From positions 1 through 64,000 of the forward strand of contig LDXO01000007.1 of NCBI GenBank assembly GCA_001443455.1: a DNA stretch of 64,000 nucleotides. Direction: 5' to 3'. This DNA comes from Deltaproteobacteria bacterium CSP1-8 (GTDB lineage: Bacteria; Desulfobacterota; Deferrimicrobia; Deferrimicrobiales; Deferrimicrobiaceae). Positions 40,939 to 49,149 of this stretch are shown in pieces; the first letter of the stretch is position 1, and each line of letters begins with the position of its first letter. Both the position numbers and the translations under genes were made by a program. Under the pieces are notes generated by a model. That model saw nothing but the letters and a program-made list of their open reading frames with translations, ran no database searches and was not told the DNA's origin.

Positions 40939-41168
40939 CGGCCATCGCCGTGCCTACGGACCTGTCCGGGGCGGTCTGGGAAATGGGGTGGCTCGGTGTG
41001 GGGGCGATCGCGGAACGGAAGGAAAAACTCCTGTCGTCGGGCCCGAGACGCGGGATGGGGGAGAAGGGGAGGGACGCGGCGGAAGCGTTCCCTCTCGAGA
41101 GGATCCACCGGGAGACGCACGGCTGCCTTGCCCGGGTGTGGGAAGAGGGGACGGTTGGGCCATGGTAG
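40875..41168 (+). CDS. chimeric open reading frame made from two neighbouring genes
   Basis: The 97-residue frame starts MPLSRMTCPACGADLVYDSH, as does the gene at 45293, then switches to VPTDLSGAVWEMGWLGVGAI, which matches an internal part of the permease at 46568 (STDLSGAVREMGWLGVGAI). The rest (to position 97) matches nothing recognized. The fusion is in frame. A copied 45.3-47.2 kb segment with an internal deletion of about 1.8 kb would explain it. Whether the protein is made is unknown; the promoter-like TATAAT is intact. Its end overlaps the sialidase-like gene by 7 bp. Confidence 0.6.
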   Translation: MPLSRMTCPACGADLVYDSHEAAIAVPTDLSGAVWEMGWLGVGAIAERKEKLLSSGPRRGMGEKGRDAAEAFPLERIHRETHGCLARVWEEGTVGPW

Positions 41169-42337
41169 AGAATCCATTGACGTGCGCGAAAAAGAGGAAA
41201 GCCCGAATCCTTATTCTGGTCGTGCTCGCGCTCGTGCTGCTCGTGGCCGGTATGTACCATGACCGGCACGCCGCATCCGCGTATGACGAGCGAAACGTCT
41301 GGATCCGCGCGTTCTCCCCGGCGGAAGAAGAGGGACCGTTCTTTGCCGAGGGCTTCGTGGATCCGGCCGGGCCGGGGCGGATGAGCCATGTCTCCTCGGT
41401 GGCGCCTCTGCCCGGCGGGAATGTCGCGGTGGTCTGGTACTCGGGCTCGCGGGAGGGCGCCCGCGACATCGCGATTCATTACGCCGAGTACGATCCGGAA
41501 AGCGGGTGGGGAGCGTCCCGCGTGCTCCTGACCTGCGAGCAGTGCGCCCACGAGCTCGGGCGACACGTGAAAAAGCTCGGCAACCCGGTTCTTGTCAGCG
41601 ACGCGATGGACCGCCTCTGGCTGTTTTACGCATCGGTCGTCGAAGGAGGCTGGTCCATGGCCTCGATCAACTACAAGGTTTCCCGCGATTGGGGCAAGAC
41701 CTGGAGCCGGAGCGAAAAGATCGTCCTGAGCCCGTTCTTCAACCTCACGAACAACGTCAAGAACAAAGCCCTCCTGCTCGACGACGGCTCCTTTCTGCTG
41801 CCCGTCTACCACGAGCTCATCAGGAAGATGTCCTACATCCTGCACGTCATTCCGAACGACGGCGGTCTGCGCTGCGAACTGATCCGCATCGGAACGAAGG
41901 GGAAGGCGATCCAGCCCGCGCTCCTCCACGAAGGCGGCCGCAGCCTCCTGGCCCTCATGCGAAACATGAACGGCGGCTCCGCCCTCATGAGCAGGAGCTA
42001 TGACCTGGGGCGCACATGGACCCCCATCGTGGAATCTTCGCTTCCGAACCCGAACTCGGGGTTCGACGCGATCGGAGTCGACGGCGCGGGCTACCTGGCC
42101 GTGGTCAACGATTCGGGGGACCGGAGCAGGCTTGCCCTCATGCTTTCTGCGGACCGGGGGCGCACGTGGCGCACCATACATGTGCTCGAAGACCGGGCGG
42201 GCAGGGAGTACTCCTACCCGAGCATCGTCCGGTCGGGAAACGGGCGCTATCACATCACCTACACCTACGAGCGCACGCGGATCAAGCACGCCACGTTCAA
42301 CAGTGCGTGGCTCGAGGAGAAGATCGATAGGCGTTAA
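41162..42337 (+). CDS. membrane-anchored BNR/sialidase-like protein
   Basis: The 391-residue protein has an N-terminal membrane anchor (about residues 14-31: ILILVVLALVLLVAGMY) and an extracytoplasmic beta-propeller with three Asp-box motifs S-x-D-x-G-x-T-W: SRDWGKTWS, SYDLGRTWT and SADRGRTWR. YSGSREGARDIAI holds an arginine typical of the sialidase active site. Function could be release or recognition of acidic sugars on surface glycans; true sialidase activity is not shown. It belongs to an island with an LTA-synthase-like enzyme. Confidence 0.78.
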   Translation: MVENPLTCAKKRKARILILVVLALVLLVAGMYHDRHAASAYDERNVWIRAFSPAEEEGPFFAEGFVDPAGPGRMSHVSSVAPLPGGNVAVVWYSGSREGARDIAIHYAEYDPESGWGASRVLLTCEQCAHELGRHVKKLGNPVLVSDAMDRLWLFYASVVEGGWSMASINYKVSRDWGKTWSRSEKIVLSPFFNLTNNVKNKALLLDDGSFLLPVYHELIRKMSYILHVIPNDGGLRCELIRIGTKGKAIQPALLHEGGRSLLALMRNMNGGSALMSRSYDLGRTWTPIVESSLPNPNSGFDAIGVDGAGYLAVVNDSGDRSRLALMLSADRGRTWRTIHVLEDRAGREYSYPSIVRSGNGRYHITYTYERTRIKHATFNSAWLEEKIDRR

Positions 42338-42344
42338 GGAGATA

Positions 42345-42938
42345 TTGCCGAGTATCGGTGCGGTGCTCTTTCTCGTCTGGGCCGTCCTCGCCCTGGCCGG
42401 CATGAGAGACGGGAGGCAGCGGAACGGGGTCCCACGGTTTGCACTCGTGCTGACTTTCTTTCTCGCGGTTTTGGGAAGCACTCTCCTCCTGCCTGACCGT
42501 TATTCCGTCGGGTGGCTGCTCCTTTCCATTACCCCGGTGTTTTCCGTCACGGGGGTTTTGCTCCTTGCTGCCTTGATCGATCTCCGTTTCCTCGGGGGAA
42601 CGATCTTTCGCCCTCGGGCGGCAACAGGCCTTGCCGTTCTGGTCGTTGCCGTATCCGTGCCCCTTTATGCGTCATCGCTTGGCCTTGTGCCGTACGATGT
42701 GTATGTCCTTGGATACCGGGGCGGCCCGGTCCTGCCGATCTTTCTGGTCGCGGCAGTGGCTCTGTCCGCCACGGGGAGGCATGTATTGTCCTTTGCGATT
42801 TTGCTTGCTGCCGCAACCCGTGAACTCGGATTGCTGCCCTCGGACAATTACTTCGATCACCTGACGGACGGACTGACGTTTATCCTATCGGCCGGCTTTT
42901 TGATTTTTTCCGCGCCCCGAAAGAAACTCTCCGTATAA
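42345..42938 (+). CDS. polytopic membrane protein of unknown function
   Basis: The 197-residue product has about six hydrophobic segments (for example AVLFLVWAVLALAGM, FALVLTFFLAVLGSTLL, LLLSITPVFSVTGVLLLAAL). The best start is TTG at 42345, preceded by AAGGAGA, seven bases after the sialidase-like stop. No known domain is recognized. Its place between a sialidase-like and an LTA-synthase-like gene suggests a role in the same surface-glycan process. Confidence 0.6.
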   Translation: MPSIGAVLFLVWAVLALAGMRDGRQRNGVPRFALVLTFFLAVLGSTLLLPDRYSVGWLLLSITPVFSVTGVLLLAALIDLRFLGGTIFRPRAATGLAVLVVAVSVPLYASSLGLVPYDVYVLGYRGGPVLPIFLVAAVALSATGRHVLSFAILLAAATRELGLLPSDNYFDHLTDGLTFILSAGFLIFSAPRKKLSV

Positions 42939-42974
42939 TATGGGAAACGAGAAATTTCCGGAAAACAGGAGCGC

Positions 42975-44990
42975 ATGAAGCACGCACCGATACGGTCCTC
43001 GGTCGTTTTTCTGGCATGTTCCGTCCTTCTGAACGTCGCGGTGTATTCGGCCCTGCGGGTCGTGTTCTATATGATCTTCCGAATTCCGGCGGACCCCGTG
43101 CCCACGGCCATCTTACTCAAGTCCCTTTACATCGGGTTCAAGTTCGACCTCCGGCTTTCCCTTCTCATGAACGCTCCGGTCTTCGTCTTCTCCCTTCTCC
43201 GTCCGCTCAATATCTTTGCGTCCGCCTTCGGCCGGAGGCTCTGGACCGTCTACCTTCTCCTCGCCAATCTCTTTGTCCTCTTCGTCTATATCGTCGACTT
43301 CGGCCACTACGATTACCTCCAGAGCAGGCTCAACGTCACGGCTGTGCGCTTACTCTACAACCTGTCCACCTCCCTCCAGATGATCTGGGATACCTATCCG
43401 GTGGTCTGGTCCCTGCTCGGCCTCGGCATGTTCATCGCCGCCTTATGGTTTTTCATTTACCGCGCCGTTTCCTGGCTTTCGAGCTTCGACAGGCCGAAAA
43501 AGGCCGGTCGCCTGAGGACCGCGGCGACTTTCGCCCTGGTCATCCTTCTGATCGCCACCGGCATTTACGGCAAGCTCTCCTGGTACCCCCTGCGCTGGTC
43601 CGATGCCTTCTTCAGTCCCTACCAGTTTGCCTCCGCGCTTGCCTCAAACCCCGTGCTCTATTTCTTCGATACGGTCAAGAAAGAGATTTCGCCGTACGAC
43701 CTCGAAAAGACCCGCGAGCACTACCCCCTCATGGCCGGCTACCTGGGCGTCGACCGCACGGACTCCGAGCGGCTGAGCTTTACACGCTTCATCGCCCCGA
43801 AGCAGCCTCGCAAGCGGAAGCTCAATGTCGTCATCGTTTTTCTCGAGTCCTTCGCGTTCTACAAGACCAGCGTCTTCGGCAATCCCCTTCGGTCATCCCC
43901 TCAATTCGACGAGATCGCAGGCAACGGGGCCCTCTTTCCCCGCTTCTACGTCCCGAGTACCGGCACCGCCCGCTCCGTGTTCGCCGCGGTTACCGGCATA
44001 CCGGACGTTGAGACCCAAAACACCGCCTCGCGTAACCCCTTGATCATCAATCAAAACACGATCGTCAACGCATTCGAGGGTTATGAGAAGTTCTATTTTC
44101 TCGGCGGGAGCCTCAACTGGGCCAATATCCGGGGCTTCCTGTCCTCGAACATACCCGGACTCAGGATATACGAGGAAGGCAGCTACACCTCTCAGCGCGT
44201 CGACGTCTGGGGAATCTCCGACCTCCATCTCTTCGAGGAGGCAAACAAGGTGTTTCGCGCCCAGAACAAGCCTTTCTTCGCGTTCATCCAGACCTCCGGC
44301 AACCACCGCCCCTATAACATCCCGGAGGACAACCGTGGTTTCCCCAAGGTCGAGACCACCGACGAGGATGTCACGAGCCATGGTTTCGAGTCGGTCAAGG
44401 AGTACAACGCCTTCCGCTTCATGGATCACTCCATCGGATTTTTCATCAAGACCGCGAGCAGGGAAAGTTACTTCCGGGATACCGTCTTCGTCTTCTTTGG
44501 CGACCACGGCATTGGCGGAAATGCCGCGCATATACCGAAATCCGAGGAGCAGCTCCACCTGACCCACTTCCACGTCCCCCTCGTCATCTACGCCCCCGGC
44601 TTCATCCCCCCCGCGGTCTACGACGCCCCCGCAAGCGAAGTGGATATCCTGCCCACCGTGGCCGGGCTCGCCGACGTACCCTACCTCAATTCTACGCTCG
44701 GCCGCGACCTCTTCGACCCCCGCTTCGAGGGTACGCGCTACGCGTTTACCATCGGCAACCAGTCCGCTACCCCGGAAATCGGCCTTGTCGGCAAAGATTA
44801 CTATTTCCTCATGCTCGCCGACGGCTCCCGAAAAAGCCTCCACGAATACGGCTCGGATACCCCCCGCGAGGATGTCGCCGGAAGATACCCCGTGGTCGCA
44901 GAGCAAATGGAAACCTTGACCCGCGCGATCTTCGAGACATCCCGCTATATGCCCTACTTCAACTCCCTGGAACGTGTAAGAGGAAAATAG
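42975..44990 (+). CDS. LTA-synthase-family membrane sulfatase/phosphoglycerol transferase
   Basis: The 671-residue protein has about five N-terminal membrane helices (to about residue 200) and a C-terminal alkaline-phosphatase-fold domain with VVIVFLESFAFY (metal-binding Glu), the likely threonine nucleophile in STGTARSVFAAVTG, and VFVFFGDHGIGG (Asp-His pair), then HFHVPLVIYAPGF. Relatives are LtaS, MdoB and Gram-negative phosphoglycerol or phosphoethanolamine transferases. In a Gram-negative cell it probably decorates LPS, capsule or periplasmic glucans. The preceding 30 bp hold a TATAAT-like box near 42936. Confidence 0.85.
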   Translation: MKHAPIRSSVVFLACSVLLNVAVYSALRVVFYMIFRIPADPVPTAILLKSLYIGFKFDLRLSLLMNAPVFVFSLLRPLNIFASAFGRRLWTVYLLLANLFVLFVYIVDFGHYDYLQSRLNVTAVRLLYNLSTSLQMIWDTYPVVWSLLGLGMFIAALWFFIYRAVSWLSSFDRPKKAGRLRTAATFALVILLIATGIYGKLSWYPLRWSDAFFSPYQFASALASNPVLYFFDTVKKEISPYDLEKTREHYPLMAGYLGVDRTDSERLSFTRFIAPKQPRKRKLNVVIVFLESFAFYKTSVFGNPLRSSPQFDEIAGNGALFPRFYVPSTGTARSVFAAVTGIPDVETQNTASRNPLIINQNTIVNAFEGYEKFYFLGGSLNWANIRGFLSSNIPGLRIYEEGSYTSQRVDVWGISDLHLFEEANKVFRAQNKPFFAFIQTSGNHRPYNIPEDNRGFPKVETTDEDVTSHGFESVKEYNAFRFMDHSIGFFIKTASRESYFRDTVFVFFGDHGIGGNAAHIPKSEEQLHLTHFHVPLVIYAPGFIPPAVYDAPASEVDILPTVAGLADVPYLNSTLGRDLFDPRFEGTRYAFTIGNQSATPEIGLVGKDYYFLMLADGSRKSLHEYGSDTPREDVAGRYPVVAEQMETLTRAIFETSRYMPYFNSLERVRGK

Positions 44991-45010
44991 GGGGCAGGGT
45001 AGGTTGCAGG

Positions 45011-45093
45011 AAGGCCAGAACCTCCTGCGCCGCCTCCCGCAGTATTTCCTCAGTATTTCCTCGTACGCTGCGATGTCCGGCGCCTCGCTGCCC
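45011..45093 (-). pseudogene. polymerase C-terminal fragment, copy 2
   Basis: On the minus strand, GSEAPDIAAYEEILRKY matches the end of the B-family polymerase, then an 11-bp tandem duplication (CAGTATTTCCT twice) breaks the frame. It begins about 20 bp after the stop of the LTA-synthase-like gene, the same convergent arrangement as at 32671 and 34334. Confidence 0.75.
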
Positions 45094-45138
45094 CTCCGCT
45101 CGATGCCATCCGCCCCCTTCCGGGAGGACGCTCTCACC

Positions 45139-45185
45139 GGGGACATTCCTGATTCATCTCCGGGATGCGGGAGCGGAGTGTCCCC
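45139..45185. repeat. REP-like hairpin family 1
   Basis: GGGGACATTCC (45139-45149) and GGAGTGTCCCC (45175-45185) flank a 25-base spacer. One mismatch between the arms. Confidence 0.8.
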
Positions 45186-45250
45186 GCACATCCCTTGGCA
45201 CCGGGCGGCACGCACGGATACTTTGCCGTATTCATGAAATGAACCACTCC

Positions 45251-45358
45251 GCGTGGTACAACGTACCGGCGTGGGTGCGCTATAATTTTACCATGCCTCT
45301 TTCCCGGATGACCTGCCCGGCTTGCGGGGCGGACCTTGCCTACGATTCCCACCAGGCG
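45251..45358 (+). repeat. duplicated promoter/start segment, copy A (probable original)
   Basis: GCGTGGTACAACGTACCGGC with the palindrome GGTAC-AAC-GTACC, then CGCTATAATTTTACCATG and the first codons of the gene at 45293. This copy is joined to an intact gene, so it is the likely parent of copies B and C. TATAAT lies 16 bases before the ATG; no clear -35 is seen, and the palindrome may be an operator. Confidence 0.8.
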
Positions 45359-45775
45359 GAAAAAGGCCCGGACGGGAAGGAGATGTGCCCCTACCTGGGC
45401 CGGCCATACTCCAAGCTGCGGGCGGCGCACGATCTGATCTATTTCGGCAAATGGAGGAAGATGGACGCCACGACGACCGACATCCGGCGGGCCTACCATC
45501 AGATCGGAAGGCACCTGAAGGCGATCGGCGAGGTCCTGGGAACGAAGGATCTCCCCGCGGCGCGGCGGGATCTCGGCAAGGCGGTCGAGGCGTTCCAGGC
45601 GGGGGATCCCGAGGGGGAGTCTCCGGATTCCCTCCGGTTCATGGACCACGCCCTCTCCTACGCCCACACGGCGATCGACGATCTCCTGCACGAGGAGGGC
45701 CTGCCCCCCCACGACCCCATGGAATTCTCGAAATGGTACGACGCGGTGGAAGTGCCGTTCAAGGAGGAGTGGTGA
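45293..45775 (+). CDS. conserved-looking helical protein with an N-terminal zinc-knuckle
   Basis: The 160-residue protein begins MPLSRMTCPACGADLAYDSH, a single C-x-x-C knuckle with a further cysteine at about 32 (MCPYLG), and continues as a charged helical domain (about residues 45-150: LRAAHDLIYFGKWRKMDATT and later FMDHALSYAHTAIDDLLHEE). No family is recognized. It lies 28 bp before a GNAT gene, perhaps in one operon. Two degenerate copies of its promoter and 5-prime end lie 4.4 and 5.8 kb upstream. Confidence 0.65.
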   Translation: MPLSRMTCPACGADLAYDSHQAEKGPDGKEMCPYLGRPYSKLRAAHDLIYFGKWRKMDATTTDIRRAYHQIGRHLKAIGEVLGTKDLPAARRDLGKAVEAFQAGDPEGESPDSLRFMDHALSYAHTAIDDLLHEEGLPPHDPMEFSKWYDAVEVPFKEEW

Positions 45776-45803
45776 CCGGTACCGGTACTCGAGGAGGAAA
45801 CCG

Positions 45804-46373
45804 ATGATATCGCTCGAACGATACCCCAGGGAAATCACACTGCGCGACGGCGCAAGGCTTACCCTGCGTCCGATGGTCCCGGAGGATGCAGACCGGCTCT
45901 GGGATTTCTTCCGCCGGATCCCGCCGGAAGACAAGATGTTCTTCCGGGAGGACGTAAGCCGAAAAGAAGTGGTGGAACGGTGGGCGGAACATCTCGACTA
46001 CGATTCGGTGCTTCCCATCCTCGCCCTCGAGGGGGACCGTGTGGTGGGAGATGCCACCCTCCACAGGAACAAGACCGGCTGGAAGCAGCGCGTCGGGACG
46101 GTCCGGGTCCAGATCGCTCCGGATTTCCGGAAGCGGGGCCTGGGCATGTCGATGATCCGGGAGATGCGGCACCTGGGCGAGAAGGCCGCCCTGCACTACC
46201 TCCTGGCCGAAGCGATCGAGGAGCAGCAGCCTGCGATACGGGCGTTCGAGAAGATGGGGTTCGTGCACGCAGTCGTGTACCGGAACTTCGTGAACGACCA
46301 GAAGGGCGCTCTGCACAATCTCGTCGTGCTGCTGTACCACATGACGTATTCCGAGGAGGAGATGTCCTTCTGA
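45804..46373 (+). CDS. GNAT-family acetyltransferase
   Basis: A 189-residue enzyme with the N-terminal ITLRDGARLTLRPMVPEDAD, strand 4 TVRVQIAPDF and the acetyl-CoA pyrophosphate loop RKRGLGMSMIREM (motif A, Q/R-x-x-G-x-G/A), then AIRAFEKMGFVHAVVYRNF. It transfers acetyl from acetyl-CoA to an amine; the substrate is unknown. AGGAGGAAA lies just before the ATG. It follows the zinc-knuckle gene closely and is followed by a hairpin terminator. Confidence 0.85.
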   Translation: MISLERYPREITLRDGARLTLRPMVPEDADRLWDFFRRIPPEDKMFFREDVSRKEVVERWAEHLDYDSVLPILALEGDRVVGDATLHRNKTGWKQRVGTVRVQIAPDFRKRGLGMSMIREMRHLGEKAALHYLLAEAIEEQQPAIRAFEKMGFVHAVVYRNFVNDQKGALHNLVVLLYHMTYSEEEMSF

Positions 46374-46404
46374 TTTCCCGCGGATGTTTCCCTAAAGTTT
46401 TGCC

Positions 46405-46500
46405 GTTGACCGGACGATATCGTTACCCAAGGATGGCCGGGAGTCAGTCAACCCCAACCGGATCGGGGGCCTTACGGACACAGGCCCCCCGTTTTTTTTT
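46405..46500 (+). terminator. structured segment and strong intrinsic terminator before the permease gene
   Basis: CGGGGGCCT (46464-46472) pairs with AGGCCCCCCG (46482-46491), followed by nine T. Upstream, GTTGAC (46405-46410) pairs with GTCAAC (46447-46452), enclosing the small palindrome CGATATCG and a CCGG/CCGG pair. It may end the GNAT transcript, or form an attenuator/riboswitch for the permease gene 68 bp downstream. It does not match a riboswitch class I can name. Confidence 0.6.
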
Positions 46501-46567
46501 GACGGGGGGGGGCGGGCCCGCATATCATGGAAACTCGTGACGTGAGGGGGGCGGCCGGGACTCATCC

Positions 46568-48544
46568 ATGGGGAATCCATCCTTTTTCCAGCGCGCCAAG
46601 CGGTTCCTGCTGGGAGCTCCCCGCGACCTGTTCGATCCGAAGATCTTCCACAAGATCTCCCTGATCGCCTTCTTCGCGTGGATCGGCCTGGGCGCCGACG
46701 GGATCTCCTCGTCCTGCTACGGTCCCGAGGAGGCGTACCTCGCCCTGGGCGGCCACACGGTCTTGGCCATCTTCGTAGCCATCGCCACGGTATTCACGAT
46801 CTTCATCATTTCGGGGAGTTACGCCCAGATCATCGAGGTATTCCCCTCCGGCGCGGGCGGGTACAACGTCGCCTCCAAGCTGCTCGGGGAGAAGGCCGGG
46901 GTCGTCTCGGGCTCGGCCCTGGTCATCGACTACGTGCTGACCATCACGATCTCCGTCGCCGCGGGAGCCGACGCGGTCTTCAGCTTCCTCCCCCTTTCCT
47001 GGGGTCCCTACAAGTTCTGGTTCATCGCTTTCATGATCATGACGCTTATCTGGCTCAACCTGCGCGGCGTGAAGGAGTCCGTGACCGTCCTCACCCCCAT
47101 CTTCATGGCCTTCATGCTGAGCCACATCCCGCTTGTCCTCTATGCGGTGGGGCACCATGCCGCCGAACTGCCCACGGTGGCCTCCGCCGTCTCCACGGAT
47201 CTGTCCGGCGCGGTCCGGGAGATGGGGTGGCTCGGGGTGGGGGCGATCCTCGTGCGCGCCTATACCATGGGCGCCGGGACGTACACGGGGATCGAGGCGA
47301 TCAGCAACTCGATGCCGACGTTGCGCGAACCGAGGGTACAGACCGGGAAGAAGGCGATGCTGTACATGGCCGTCTCCCTCTCCTTCATTGCCGGCGGGAT
47401 CATCCTGGGGTACGTACTGAACGACGTGCGGCCCACGGAGGGCAAGACCCTGAACGCCGTCCTCTTCGGGAAGCTCCTGGTAGGACTATGGGGGTCCGGC
47501 ACGGGGGAAGTGGTGGTCGCGTTCGTCCTGGCCGCGGAGGCGGCCCTTTTGTTCGTTGCCGCCCAGACCGGGTTCCTCGGCGGCCCGCAGGTCCTCTCGA
47601 ACATGGCGATCGACTCTTTCATGCCGCACCGGTTCGCCCACCTCTCCGAGAGGCTGGTGGCCAAGTACGGCATCTACTTCATGGGGGGGATGGCGTACCT
47701 GATGCTTTACATCACCGGGGGGTCGGTGAAGTACCTCGTCATCATGTACTCCATCAACGTGTTCATCACCTTCTCCCTCTCCCAGTTCGGGATGTGCGTG
47801 CACTGGTGGAAGGACCGCCACGAGGCGCAGGGGTGGAAGTTCGGGCTCGGGATGAACGGCGTCGGGTTCCTGCTGACCGCCTCGATCCTGTGCCTGACGG
47901 TGTGGATCAAGTTCCCGGAGGGGGGCTGGGTGACGCTGCTCATCACGGGGTCGTTCATCGTCGCCAGCTTCGTGATCCGGCGCCACTACCGGAAGGCCCA
48001 GGGGCACCTGCGGCGGCTTGACGAACTCCTTCTGCAGCTCCCCTCGGTCACCGTCCCGGCCGCGCAGGAACCTGCCCTCCGCCGGGACGCCCCGACGGCT
48101 ATCCTCATGGTGTCCGGGTACAACGGCCTCGGCATGCACGTCTTCTTCTCCATCGTCCGGTCGTTCCCGGGGACCTTCCGGAACTTCGTGTTCCTCTCGG
48201 CGGGGGTCATCGACTCCAGCACGTTCAAGGGGGCGGACGAGGTGGAGAACCTGGGCCGGGACCTGAGCAGGCAACTCCAGAACTATGTCGAGTTCGTCAA
48301 GGGGCACGGGTATTACGCGGAGGCGCGCTGCGAGGTGGGGACGGAGGTGATCGAGATCATCGACCATCTCGCCGAGGGGGCCGCCGCGGATTTCCCCAAC
48401 GCCGTATTCTTCGCGGGGCAGCTCGTGTTCAAGGAGGAGGGCTTCTTCAACCGGCTGCTCCACAACCATACCGCGTTCCTCGCACAGAAGAAGCTGGTGT
48501 TCGCGGGTCTTCCGATGATCGTCATGCCCATCCGGGTGCTGTAG
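46568..48544 (+). CDS. APC-superfamily permease with a cytoplasmic C-terminal domain
   Basis: The 658-residue protein begins with IFHKISLIAFFAWIGLGADG, typical of a group of APC permeases including the KimA-like potassium importers, with about 12 membrane helices to residue 475, and a soluble C-terminal domain of about 170 residues (AILMVSGYNGLGMHVFFSIV). KimA-type proteins import K+ with H+; other APC members carry amino acids, so the substrate is not fixed. No good ribosome-binding site stands directly before ATG 46568; GAGGGGGG lies about 18 bases upstream. The region around residues 208-228 was copied into the chimeric gene at 40875. Confidence 0.75.
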   Translation: MGNPSFFQRAKRFLLGAPRDLFDPKIFHKISLIAFFAWIGLGADGISSSCYGPEEAYLALGGHTVLAIFVAIATVFTIFIISGSYAQIIEVFPSGAGGYNVASKLLGEKAGVVSGSALVIDYVLTITISVAAGADAVFSFLPLSWGPYKFWFIAFMIMTLIWLNLRGVKESVTVLTPIFMAFMLSHIPLVLYAVGHHAAELPTVASAVSTDLSGAVREMGWLGVGAILVRAYTMGAGTYTGIEAISNSMPTLREPRVQTGKKAMLYMAVSLSFIAGGIILGYVLNDVRPTEGKTLNAVLFGKLLVGLWGSGTGEVVVAFVLAAEAALLFVAAQTGFLGGPQVLSNMAIDSFMPHRFAHLSERLVAKYGIYFMGGMAYLMLYITGGSVKYLVIMYSINVFITFSLSQFGMCVHWWKDRHEAQGWKFGLGMNGVGFLLTASILCLTVWIKFPEGGWVTLLITGSFIVASFVIRRHYRKAQGHLRRLDELLLQLPSVTVPAAQEPALRRDAPTAILMVSGYNGLGMHVFFSIVRSFPGTFRNFVFLSAGVIDSSTFKGADEVENLGRDLSRQLQNYVEFVKGHGYYAEARCEVGTEVIEIIDHLAEGAAADFPNAVFFAGQLVFKEEGFFNRLLHNHTAFLAQKKLVFAGLPMIVMPIRVL

Positions 48545-48600
48545 GGTTGCGCCGGTTGGATTCGTGCGGGAAATGGGGTAGAAGGGGAGCCGGAACTAAG

Positions 48601-49149
48601 ATGACGGGACGGGAGGTCGGCAAGGAGATGGCGGGAAGGGCATGCCGCAGACTCCTCCTCGCGCTGGCCCTGTCCCTTGCGCTTCTCCCCGTTCCCCTCG
48701 CGAGCGAGGATGGGCTCTTGGGCCCCGCGGCCGATCCCCATTCCCATTTCCGCAATCCCGAAAGTTGCCGCCAGTGCCATGTCTCCGATGAGTCCGCGCT
48801 GGAGCCGGACCGGTTTATCCCGGGTGCAGACGCGTTCTGCCTGGGTTGCCACTCGGCGGAGGGACTCGGGGTAACCCACTCCCGCAACATCCGGCCCACA
48901 GACCACCCTTCCGGCATGACGGTCCCGAACGACCTTCGGCTGGACGCCGAGGGGAGAATGTTCTGCCTCACCTGCCACAACGCGCACGGGCCGTTCCTCT
49001 CTCCGACCCGGGCGTTCGCGGCCCAGGAGCCGGAGAACCCGGGTGCCCCGGCGGGGACAGGGCCCGCCTTCCGGACCTACTTCGCGAGGCGGTCCGATCC
49101 CGTGCGGGGATTCGTCCCCCTGTGCGAAGGGTGCCACGGGAAACGATGA
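48601..49149 (+). CDS. tetraheme c-type cytochrome
   Basis: The 182-residue protein has an N-terminal signal peptide (CRRLLLALALSLALLPVPLAS) and four haem-binding C-x-x-C-H sites: CRQCH, CLGCH, CLTCH and CEGCH. It should be a periplasmic electron carrier. ATG 48601 has AAGGGGAG a little upstream; ATG 48628 would leave a tighter signal peptide and is a fair alternative. Its stop overlaps the start of the next gene, which encodes a membrane protein with a HAMP-like segment, so the two are coupled. Confidence 0.85.
   Translation: MTGREVGKEMAGRACRRLLLALALSLALLPVPLASEDGLLGPAADPHSHFRNPESCRQCHVSDESALEPDRFIPGADAFCLGCHSAEGLGVTHSRNIRPTDHPSGMTVPNDLRLDAEGRMFCLTCHNAHGPFLSPTRAFAAQEPENPGAPAGTGPAFRTYFARRSDPVRGFVPLCEGCHGKR

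Noticed and set aside
45293-45775. HEPN-type toxin or nucleotide-binding domain in the zinc-knuckle helical protein
   Set aside because: The helical pattern is only generally similar; the R-x4-6-H motif of HEPN RNases is not convincingly present and no partner antitoxin is adjacent.
46391-46463. Known riboswitch class (cyclic di-GMP, ydaO, fluoride) before the permease
   Set aside because: Conserved core sequences of those classes could not be matched by eye; kept only as an unidentified structured leader.
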